Assembly (NCBI GenBank): GCA_017745235.1
Contig: JAGHZU010000017.1
Coordinates: forward strand, 1 to 64,000
Source of the DNA: Caulobacter sp.
GTDB lineage: Bacteria; Pseudomonadota; Alphaproteobacteria; Caulobacterales; Caulobacteraceae
DNA length: 64,000 bases
Direction: 5' to 3'
Shown here: in pieces, positions 38,244 to 44,717 of the stretch
Position numbering within the stretch: the first letter of the stretch is position 1
Layout: every line of letters starts with the position of its first letter
Made by a program: the position numbers and the translations under genes
The notes under the pieces: generated by a model
Seen by the model: only the letters and a program-made list of their open reading frames with translations
What the model was told of the DNA's origin: nothing
Database searches by the model: none

Positions 38244-38891
38244 GTGCCCCAGCCCGCCTTCGACGCCGCCCGCAGGACACGCACACGCCAGCGGCTGGCC
38301 GTGGGCGCGGCGTCGGTGGGCCTGCACGGCCTGCTGGCCTGGGGGCTGCTGGTGGGCGTGCCCGCCCCGCCGACGATCCAGGAGCCGCGCAGCGTCGATG
38401 TCGAGCTGGTCGATCCCGACCGGGAAACGCCGCGGCCCCGGCCGGCGCGGGCGCCCTCGGCCGCGCCCACATCGCCGGCGCCCCATCGCGCCGCGCCGGC
38501 GCCCCCGGGCGCGCCGCCCACCTTGGTCGCCCCCGCAGCGCCGGTTCCCAGGCCCCCGGGCGGCGACATTGTCGCGCCGCCCGGGTTCAAGGCGCGCGGG
38601 ACCTTGATGGGCGGCGGCGACGCCCTGCGCGAGGCCGCTCGCAAGGCCGGCTGCGGCCAGGCCGATCTGCTGAAACTGACGGAAGCCGAACGCGCCGCCT
38701 GTGACGAGCGCCTGACGGCCATGGTCAAGAAGGCTCCGCTCTATGCGGTGATCGATCCGGAGAAGAAGGCGGCGTTCGACGGCGAGTGCAAGAAGGACGA
38801 CGAATGGTGCCTCTATCGCGCGGGCAAGGGTCCTTATCCGGGCCTGTTCGCCATTGGCCGGAAGAAGAAGATCAAGGGCTGGGACGACTGA
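38244..38891 (+). CDS. Single-membrane-span, Pro-rich periplasmic protein (TonB-like topology), unknown function
   Basis: A 215-residue protein starting at GTG 38244, with a Shine-Dalgarno-like GGGAGAG seven bases upstream. A basic start (ARRTRTRQR) leads to one membrane segment (LAVGAASVGLHGLLAWGLLVG), then SVDVELVDPDRET, an Ala/Pro repeat stretch (about residues 65-120), and a C-terminal domain (LREAARKAGCGQADLLKLTEAERAACDERL ... KDDEWCLYRAGKGPYPG) with Cys pairs. The architecture is like TonB/TolA, and the VELVDP motif appears in energy-transducer-like proteins, but no TonB C-terminal domain is present. Function unknown. Confidence 0.7.
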   Translation: MPQPAFDAARRTRTRQRLAVGAASVGLHGLLAWGLLVGVPAPPTIQEPRSVDVELVDPDRETPRPRPARAPSAAPTSPAPHRAAPAPPGAPPTLVAPAAPVPRPPGGDIVAPPGFKARGTLMGGGDALREAARKAGCGQADLLKLTEAERAACDERLTAMVKKAPLYAVIDPEKKAAFDGECKKDDEWCLYRAGKGPYPGLFAIGRKKKIKGWDD

Positions 38892-38907
38892 CCGCCCGGA
38901 TGCGCGA

Positions 38908-38933
38908 AGGGCCCGGCGTCGCCGCCGGGCCCT
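38908..38933. terminator. Bidirectional hairpin between convergent genes
   Basis: Arms AGGGCCCGGCG (38908-38918) and CGCCGGGCCCT (38923-38933) are perfect with a 4-base loop, lying between the stops of the Pro-rich protein (38891) and the Wza-like gene (38957). No T run is present, so termination strength is uncertain. Confidence 0.65.
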
Positions 38934-38956
38934 CCTGATCGCCTCGTCGGCGGCGC

Positions 38957-39550
38957 CTAGAAGAAGCGTTCGCCGATGCGGATGGTGTCGCCGGGGGCGA
39001 CGGTGGTGGACGGGGTCAGCTCCTGCTTGACCTCGTTGGTCTCGCCGTTGTGCTTGATGAAGACGACGTTCTTGTTGGCCCGGTAGGTGAAGCCGCTGGC
39101 GGTGGCCACCGCGTTCAGCACGGTCAGGCCCGAGGTGTAGGGATAGGTGCCCGGCTTCATCACTTCGCCCAGGATGTAGAACGGCCGGAAGGTCAGGACC
39201 TCGGCGGCCACGCGCGGATCCTTCAGATAGCCGTCGCTGAGGGCCTTCTGGGCGGCGTCCTGGAACGCGGCCACGGTCAGGCCGGCCGCCTTCACGTCGC
39301 CCACCAGCGGCAGCGAGATCACCCCGGCGCTGCTGACGAAGAATTCGCCCGAAAGGTTGGGCTCGCCATAAACGGTGATGCGGACCTTGTCGCCCGCCCC
39401 CAGCTGATAGTCGAGCTGGCCGGCGTCGATGGGCGCCGCCGTCGGAGCCGCGGTCTGCGCCCAAGCTCCGGAAGGAGCGCCCACGGTCGCAAGCAGAACA
39501 ATGGCCAGTATTGCCACTGCGCAGTTAACGATTCGACGCACGATCTTCAT
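38957..39550 (-). CDS. Polysaccharide export protein, short Wza-like
   Basis: A 197-residue exported protein with a signal peptide (NCAVAILAIVLLATVGAPSGAWA), then the Poly_export domain (YQLGAGDKVRITVYGEPNLSGEFFVSSAGVISLPLVGDVKAAGLTVAAF) and one SLBB-like domain (FYILGEVMKPGTYPYTSGLTVLNAVATASGFTYRANKN). Full-length Wza is about 380 residues with several SLBB domains and a C-terminal helix, so this is a short form. It would contribute the periplasmic/outer-membrane part of capsule or EPS export. ATG 39550 was chosen over an upstream TTG at 39571. Confidence 0.9.
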   Translation of the reverse strand: MKIVRRIVNCAVAILAIVLLATVGAPSGAWAQTAAPTAAPIDAGQLDYQLGAGDKVRITVYGEPNLSGEFFVSSAGVISLPLVGDVKAAGLTVAAFQDAAQKALSDGYLKDPRVAAEVLTFRPFYILGEVMKPGTYPYTSGLTVLNAVATASGFTYRANKNVVFIKHNGETNEVKQELTPSTTVAPGDTIRIGERFF

Positions 39551-39626
39551 GGGATTGAAGTCTCTGAGCAATGAAGTCCCTCGCCGCGTTCATCGCATGT
39601 GCGAACAGCGGCGACAAGGCGCGGGC

Positions 39627-40430
39627 TCAACGTTGATCGGACTTTTGGGACTGTAGAACAACAGGCGGTCCGCCATCCAACCGCACTGCGGTAAGAACGC
39701 CGGTCGCATAGGCGCCGGTGTCGATATTGATGCGGTCCGCGCCCAGGAACGGGGCCTCCGCCGGCGTGTGGCCGTGCACCACCACCACGCCCAGGCGGTG
39801 GGCGGTGTTGAGGAAGTCGCCGCGGATCCAGACGAGGTCCTCGGGATCCTGGCGATCCAGCGGCACCCCGGGACGCACGCCGGCGTGCACGAACAGATAG
39901 TCGCCGTAGCGGGCCGACAGTTCGAGCCGGCGCAGGAAAGCCACGTGCCCGGGCGGGACCGCGGCCTTGAACCGCGCCTGGACGTCGGCCCAGGCCGCCG
40001 CGTCGCCACGTCCCGGCGGCGGCGGCACGCCGTACGAAGCCAGGGTCGCGCCGCCCCCGAAATCGGCCCAGGCCGGTCCCCCCTCGGGACCATCCAGGAA
40101 GGCCAGCATCGTCTGCTCGTGATTGCCCAGCAGGAAGCGAGGCTCGAACTCGCCACGCTCGGCCGCCCGGGCCTCCAGCGCCATGAGCCGATCGATCACC
40201 TCCCGCGACTGCGGCCCGCGATCGATGTAGTCGCCGACCAGGACCAGCACCGGCGGGCCCGAGGCGGTCCGGCCGGCCGCGTCGGCGGCGATGGTGTCGA
40301 GCAGGGCGTCCAGCAGCGCCAGATGTCCGTGCACGTCGCCGATGGCGTAGATCAGCCGTCCGTCGGTGGAGTGGGCGACGGGTGCGGGAGTCGTCTTGGA
40401 ACGGAAGAGCTTGAAGGGCATCGGCGTCAT
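39627..40430 (-). CDS. Metallophosphatase, Ser/Thr protein phosphatase (PPP-type)
   Basis: A 267-residue cytosolic phosphatase. The metal-binding motifs are GDVHGHLALLDALL, GDYIDRGP, and GNHEQTM, then VHAGVRPG and the conserved VVVHGHTPAE. The family hydrolyses phosphorylated Ser/Thr (sometimes Tyr) or small phospho-compounds. Its position between the Wza-like gene and the cysteine peptidase gene suggests control of polysaccharide assembly, possibly of the tyrosine kinase in this locus. The start is ATG 40430 with a second Met four codons later. Confidence 0.9.
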   Translation of the reverse strand: MTPMPFKLFRSKTTPAPVAHSTDGRLIYAIGDVHGHLALLDALLDTIAADAAGRTASGPPVLVLVGDYIDRGPQSREVIDRLMALEARAAERGEFEPRFLLGNHEQTMLAFLDGPEGGPAWADFGGGATLASYGVPPPPGRGDAAAWADVQARFKAAVPPGHVAFLRRLELSARYGDYLFVHAGVRPGVPLDRQDPEDLVWIRGDFLNTAHRLGVVVVHGHTPAEAPFLGADRINIDTGAYATGVLTAVRLDGGPPVVLQSQKSDQR

Positions 40431-40691
40431 TCATCGTCCGGCCCGACAGGGGGGCCGGAACCAGGCGCGCCAACTTGCCCCAGCCGCAGCCCCCCTTCAA
40501 CCGCCACCCGATCAAACTTACCGAGATATACACCAAGTTATTTTACGCCCCATTCAGCAAGAAAATTATCGCCCAATTATCCCTAATTACTTGGTGACCA
40601 TTTACATTATCAAACACATTACCAAGTTGTTTGATCCGATATTCAATCTTTAAAGCCATCCTGTTCTCGCAATATCGTTGCGAGAATTGGG
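40431..40691. promoter_or_regulatory. AT-rich divergent promoter region with repeated ACCAAGTT and a hairpin at the peptidase start
   Basis: 260 bases separate the phosphatase and cysteine-peptidase genes, and 40500-40665 is much AT-richer than the rest of the window. CACCAAGT (40531-40538) has its complement ACTTGGTG at 40589-40596, and ACCAAGTT recurs at 40621-40628. These are candidate operator half-sites for a divergent promoter. Confidence 0.55.
40664..40686 (+). promoter_or_regulatory. Perfect 9-bp inverted repeat just before the cysteine peptidase start
   Basis: TTCTCGCAA (40664-40672), spacer TATCG, TTGCGAGAA (40678-40686). The hairpin ends five bases before ATG 40692 and covers the ribosome-binding region (the GAGAA is in the right arm), so folding could limit translation; a repressor binding site is the alternative reading. 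Confidence 0.6.
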
Positions 40692-41543
40692 ATGAATTTC
40701 CGGAACGCACTTCGATATATTGGTTTCTCGGCGATCGTACTGGCGGCCGGCATGGCGCACGCGGAGTCGCGCGCCTTCATGCCGACGGGCGCGGCCGCCG
40801 CTCCGCCGCCCGGCTTCCTGGACCTGTGCACGCGCGACGAAAGCGCCTGCGGCCCCGCCCGGCCCCTGGCCCTGGCCTCGACCGCCCCGTCCGAGACGCC
40901 GCTGCGGACATCGTCGCTGGGCGGCGCCCGCGCGACCTTGCCGATCGTGGCCGCCCCGCCGGCCGACGCCGTCGGCGCGATCGAGGCCGCGCCCGTTCAG
41001 TTCGAGATCCTGACCGCCTGGCGCCCCGCCGAGGACGCCGATTTCCTGGCCGCGGGCCAGGTCCGCCCGCTTGCTCCCCTGCCCGCACCTTCGCCCGCGC
41101 AGGCGACGGCCCAACTGCCGGCCGGCGCCGAGGCGGCGGTCACGGTGGCGGCGCTGGGCAAGGACAAGCTGCGCCTGATCAACACCATCAACCGCGACGT
41201 CAATCGCGAAGTCCAGAAGGCCGACGACTTCGATCTCTACGGCCTGCTTGAATACTGGTCCCTGCCGCGCGTGATTAACGGCAAGATGTATGGCGACTGC
41301 GAAGACTACGCCCTGGAAAAACGCCGCCGGCTGATCGCCGCGGGCGTTCCGGCCCAAGCCCTGTCGATGGCCGTCGCGGTCACGGCCCGGGGCGAGGCCC
41401 ACGCCGTGCTGGTGGTGGCCATGGAGCAGGGCGACATGGTGCTGGACAACCTGACGCCCTGGGCCACCCCGTGGCAGGACCTGAACTATCGCTGGGTCGA
41501 GCGCCAGGTCGCCGGCGGCTCGGAATGGGTCTCGATCGGCTGA
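40692..41543 (+). CDS. Bacterial transglutaminase-like cysteine proteinase (BTLCP)
   Basis: A 283-residue secreted protein with a signal peptide (GFSAIVLAAGMAHA), a low-complexity Ala/Pro-rich region, and a C-terminal papain-like domain. The catalytic Cys lies in YGDCEDYALEK (Cys 203), the His in GEAHAVLVV (His 237) and the Asp in LDNLTPW (Asp 252), as in LapG. LapG cleaves adhesins in biofilm dispersal, but no LapD/adhesin partner is seen here. Location in a polysaccharide locus suggests a surface or biofilm role. Regulation may involve the hairpin overlapping its start. Confidence 0.88.
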   Translation: MNFRNALRYIGFSAIVLAAGMAHAESRAFMPTGAAAAPPPGFLDLCTRDESACGPARPLALASTAPSETPLRTSSLGGARATLPIVAAPPADAVGAIEAAPVQFEILTAWRPAEDADFLAAGQVRPLAPLPAPSPAQATAQLPAGAEAAVTVAALGKDKLRLINTINRDVNREVQKADDFDLYGLLEYWSLPRVINGKMYGDCEDYALEKRRRLIAAGVPAQALSMAVAVTARGEAHAVLVVAMEQGDMVLDNLTPWATPWQDLNYRWVERQVAGGSEWVSIG

Positions 41544-41632
41544 TCCCGGACGATCCGGGCTTGGACGTCATCATTTCTCAGGACGCGCGCCAGCCGATGC
41601 GCGTCCTATCATTTCGCCCGAAATCCCAGACG

Positions 41633-41672
41633 GCAGAAGGCCCGCCGCGCTGACGCTCGGCGGGCCTTCTGC
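41633..41672. terminator. Strong bidirectional hairpin between cysteine peptidase and small membrane protein genes
   Basis: The arms CAGAAGGCCCGCCG (41634-41647) and CGGCGGGCCTTCTG (41658-41671) are perfect 14-mers with a 10-base loop, and one more G-C pair closes them. Genes on both sides converge here (41543 and 41704). Confidence 0.75.
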
Positions 41673-41703
41673 TGAAGCTGACGCGATGTCGGCGCCAAAG
41701 GGC

Positions 41704-41862
41704 CTAGATGAGGTACCCGATCGCCATGAAGGCGCCGCACCACAGCCCGAGGCTGATCAGGACGGCGACGCCCAGGCCCACGGCACGGGGCAGACGGCGC
41801 AGTCGAACGGCCTCGTCGTGCGAGGCGGGGCTCATGGCGGCTTCGGCCGTAATCGTGGGCAT
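41704..41862 (-). CDS. Small single-span membrane protein, 52 aa
   Basis: ATG 41862 opens a 52-residue frame ending at 41704: MPTITAEAAMSPASHDEAV, then a basic RLRRLPRAVG, then the hydrophobic LGVAVLISLGLWCGAFMAIGYLI, ending immediately. An AGAGGAG-like Shine-Dalgarno lies 9 bases upstream. Topology suggests one C-terminal membrane anchor with a cytosolic N-terminus. No family recognised. A strong hairpin lies 32 bp downstream. Confidence 0.65.
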   Translation of the reverse strand: MPTITAEAAMSPASHDEAVRLRRLPRAVGLGVAVLISLGLWCGAFMAIGYLI

Positions 41863-42052
41863 TGGCGGGTGCTCCTCTAAGCACCACCATAGAACCGGCT
41901 GACTAAGAGGCGATGAACGAACATCCCTTACGCATATTCATTATAATTTGTGGTTAACCTACAGTTTATAGGGGACGCCCTGTTTGCAGTGCGGTAGGAG
42001 TGCCTCGCCGTCTAGGCTCAGACTATAAAACCTGCACCTTGGGGATAGTGTC

Positions 42053-42706
42053 ATGTCTGGTCATTCGAACGCTGAAGTTCTGGAGTCCGATACGGTCGAT
42101 ATGCTGCTTCCGGTGGCCACAGATCCCCTCAAGCGTGGCCTTGATATTGTCGTCGCCGGACTGCTGCTGATCTTTTTCGCCCCGATGCTCTTGATCATCG
42201 CTGCGCTGATCAAGTTGGAGTCTCCGGGCCCCGCCCTGTTCCGTCAGAAGCGCGGTGGCCTGAACGGCCGCACGTTCACCATCTACAAGCTGCGTTCGAT
42301 GCGCGTGGAGGAGAACGGCGACAAGGTCGTGCAGGCCCAGCGCAAGGACAGCCGCATCACCTTCATCGGCAAGATCGTGCGCGCCTCCAGCGTCGACGAA
42401 CTGCCCCAGCTGCTCAACGTGCTCAAGGGCGACATGTCGCTGGTCGGTCCGCGCCCGCACGCCCAGGCGCACGACGACTATTACAGCGCCCTGATCCCCA
42501 CCTATCACCTGCGCTTCCAGGCCCGCCCCGGGCTGACGGGGCTGGCCCAGATCCGCGGCTTCCGCGGCGGCACCAACGACGTCGAGGACATGGCCAACCG
42601 CATCCGGTCAGACATCGACTACATCGACAACTGGTCGCTGGTGTCGGACATCCGCATCATGCTGATGACCGTCCCCCACCTGCTTATCGCCGAGAACGCC
42701 TACTGA
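42053..42706 (+). CDS. pssY: Polyprenyl-phosphate sugar-1-phosphate transferase (PssY/HfsE-like)
   Basis: A 217-residue bacterial sugar transferase that starts polysaccharide synthesis by loading the first sugar-phosphate onto undecaprenyl phosphate. Features: one membrane segment (LDIVVAGLLLIFFAPMLLIIAALIKLES) followed by GPALFRQKRGGLNGRTFTIYKLRSM, DELPQLLNVLKGDMSLVGPRP and ARPGLTGLAQIRGFRG, the family hallmarks (positive region, DE box, SLVGPRP). Its place beside Wzy/Wzc/OMP genes matches the pssY locus of Caulobacter crescentus, one of three redundant priming transferases in holdfast synthesis. That orthology is inferred, not proven. Confidence 0.88.
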   Translation: MSGHSNAEVLESDTVDMLLPVATDPLKRGLDIVVAGLLLIFFAPMLLIIAALIKLESPGPALFRQKRGGLNGRTFTIYKLRSMRVEENGDKVVQAQRKDSRITFIGKIVRASSVDELPQLLNVLKGDMSLVGPRPHAQAHDDYYSALIPTYHLRFQARPGLTGLAQIRGFRGGTNDVEDMANRIRSDIDYIDNWSLVSDIRIMLMTVPHLLIAENAY

Positions 42707-42734
42707 CGGTTTCGGCCAGACGCCGCGAGGCCGC

Positions 42735-44717
42735 TTAAGGCTTGGCCTCAACGCGGCTGGCGGGATAGCGCAGCTTCAGGACGGTGACCTGCAGCGCCAG
42801 CCCCACGCGACCGGCGGGGTTGGTCACCTCGTTGGCCAGGGCCACCAGAGGCTTGGCGTGCGGCCAGCGCAGCCATTCGCCCTTCAGGTGGTAGATTTCT
42901 TGGTCGCGCGCCGACTGGCTGAGCTGCGACCAGCGGTCGTAGGCGAACAGGGTCCGGCGACGGAAGAGGCTGGCCTGCAGCGGCGCCACGGCGAAGGAGC
43001 GCTCGAGCGCGGTGTTGGAAGCGACTTGGTCGCCCCGGGCCGCCTCGACCGCCGCGCGGCGCAGCCAGGCCGCGCCATTGGCGGGCCGCAGGGCCAGTTC
43101 GCGATCGCTGAGCGCCGCAAGGCGGGCCAGCGTCCGAGGGTCGGCCGCTTGGACATTCGGCTGGGCCAGGCCTTGCTCGATGGCGGACGCCAGGGCGTCG
43201 GCCGGCGCAGTGGGCAGCACCGAGAGGTCACCGCCCAGCTTGGCCGCCAGCAGCGGAACCGCCGCCAGCAGCCCCGCCAGGGTCGCGGCTCCCGAAAGGC
43301 CGGCCGCACCCAGGAAACGCCAATCGCGCAGGGGCTCGGCGGCTGGGCTTCGTCCGGCGACCATCGACCCGACTACGCCCAGCATCAGGACGGCCAGGGC
43401 CTGGACGGCCGGAACCTGCAGGGCGAAATCGGCCGCGCCGTGCAGCAGGAACACCACCGCCGCGCAGATCACCGCCCGCGCCCAGGCGCCGGTCGTGCCG
43501 GCCCGCAATCCGCCGCGCGCGACGGGGATGACGACCGCCATGAAGAGGGCCAGCATGGCCAGGGAGCCAACCACCCCGCCCTCCTCCAGCCATTGCAGGT
43601 AGAGGTTATGGGTGGCGCGGACATTGTAGAGCGCCGGCAAGGTGTCGGTGGTGGTCACCAGCTGATTGACGGTGGCGAACGAGCCCAGGCCGTAACCGAA
43701 CCAGGGCGCGGCCAGGAAAGCCTGCCAATGGGCGGCGAAGATGGTGGCGCGGGCGGCCACGTCCTGATCGGCGACCTCCAGGCGCGTGGCCAGACCGCCG
43801 GCGCTGCGCAGGACCAGGGCGCCGACCAGCAGCAGGACGGCGGTCACGAGCAGACCCGTGGTGGCCTTCAGGCGCTGCTTCTGGGCGAAGGCTTCCCAGA
43901 CCAGGAACAGGCCCAGGCCCGCCAGGGCGGCGACCGCGCCCGCGCGTGAGGCGGTCAGCATCAGGGCCGTGGCCAGGACGGCGGCGGCGGCCAGGGCCGC
44001 CACGGCCTCGACGTCCCCGCGGCGCAGGGCCGACAGCCCGGGAAACCGGCGCAGACGATTGCCGGCGGCGGCCACGGCCAGCAGCAGCCCCGCGCCCAGG
44101 ACGGTGGCGGCGGTGTTGGGACTGAGCAGGGTGGCGGCCAGGCGGCTGGACCGGCGCACGGTGACCTGGTCGACGAAGCCGACCACCGCGTACGCGCCGA
44201 TCGCCAGTACGGCCAGCCGCAACAGCAGGCGCGCGCGCTGCTCGGATACGCCGACGACGCGGGCGGCCACGAACAGGCAGGCCAGGCCCAGGAGCTGGAG
44301 GAGGTTCAGCAGCAGGGCCGAGCGGTCGACGGACAGGCTGCCGGCGCGGCCGGGCAGATAGGTCCAGGCGGGATGCGCCCCGCCCGGCCCCCAGGGCGTC
44401 AGCGGCCAGGCCACGGCCAGCAGCAGCACGCCCAGCAGGATGGCCTGGAGCTTCAGGCCCGGCAGGCGGACGAGGTCGCGCCGCGCCCAGCCGCAGGTCG
44501 CCAGCAGGACGCCCAGGGTCGCGGCGTAGATCGTGGAAAAGGCCGCGGCCACGGCCACGTCGCTGGCGCCGAAGGCCAGCACAGCCAGGAAGACCAGAGC
44601 CAGGAGGCCAATGACCGCCGCCCGCTCGGACAAGGCCAGCGGGCGGGGACGGCGACGACCCGGGACGGGACCGGAAGCGCGGCGGGAGGCCCCGGGGCCT
44701 CCCGGATCAGTCGGCAT
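42735..44717 (-). CDS. O-antigen ligase/polymerase (Wzy/WaaL-like) membrane protein with C-terminal repeat-like tail
   Basis: A 660-residue protein with about 12 predicted membrane segments in the first 460 residues and the Wzy_C/WaaL loop FAAHWQAFLAAPWFGYGLGSFATVNQL...RATHNLYLQWLEEGGVVG, a periplasmic signature with key His/Asn/Glu. After the last membrane segment, about 170 residues (e.g. LARLAALSDRELALRPANGAAWLRRAAVEAARGDQ) look like TPR-like helices. It would polymerise or ligate polysaccharide units at the periplasmic face. ATG 44717 overlaps the end of the Wzc gene by 11 bases, pointing to one operon. It is convergent with pssY. Confidence 0.85.
   Translation of the reverse strand: MPTDPGGPGASRRASGPVPGRRRPRPLALSERAAVIGLLALVFLAVLAFGASDVAVAAAFSTIYAATLGVLLATCGWARRDLVRLPGLKLQAILLGVLLLAVAWPLTPWGPGGAHPAWTYLPGRAGSLSVDRSALLLNLLQLLGLACLFVAARVVGVSEQRARLLLRLAVLAIGAYAVVGFVDQVTVRRSSRLAATLLSPNTAATVLGAGLLLAVAAAGNRLRRFPGLSALRRGDVEAVAALAAAAVLATALMLTASRAGAVAALAGLGLFLVWEAFAQKQRLKATTGLLVTAVLLLVGALVLRSAGGLATRLEVADQDVAARATIFAAHWQAFLAAPWFGYGLGSFATVNQLVTTTDTLPALYNVRATHNLYLQWLEEGGVVGSLAMLALFMAVVIPVARGGLRAGTTGAWARAVICAAVVFLLHGAADFALQVPAVQALAVLMLGVVGSMVAGRSPAAEPLRDWRFLGAAGLSGAATLAGLLAAVPLLAAKLGGDLSVLPTAPADALASAIEQGLAQPNVQAADPRTLARLAALSDRELALRPANGAAWLRRAAVEAARGDQVASNTALERSFAVAPLQASLFRRRTLFAYDRWSQLSQSARDQEIYHLKGEWLRWPHAKPLVALANEVTNPAGRVGLALQVTVLKLRYPASRVEAKP

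Noticed and set aside
38139..39464. 441-aa minus-strand frame
   Set aside because: It runs through two real genes in other frames with no consistent domain.
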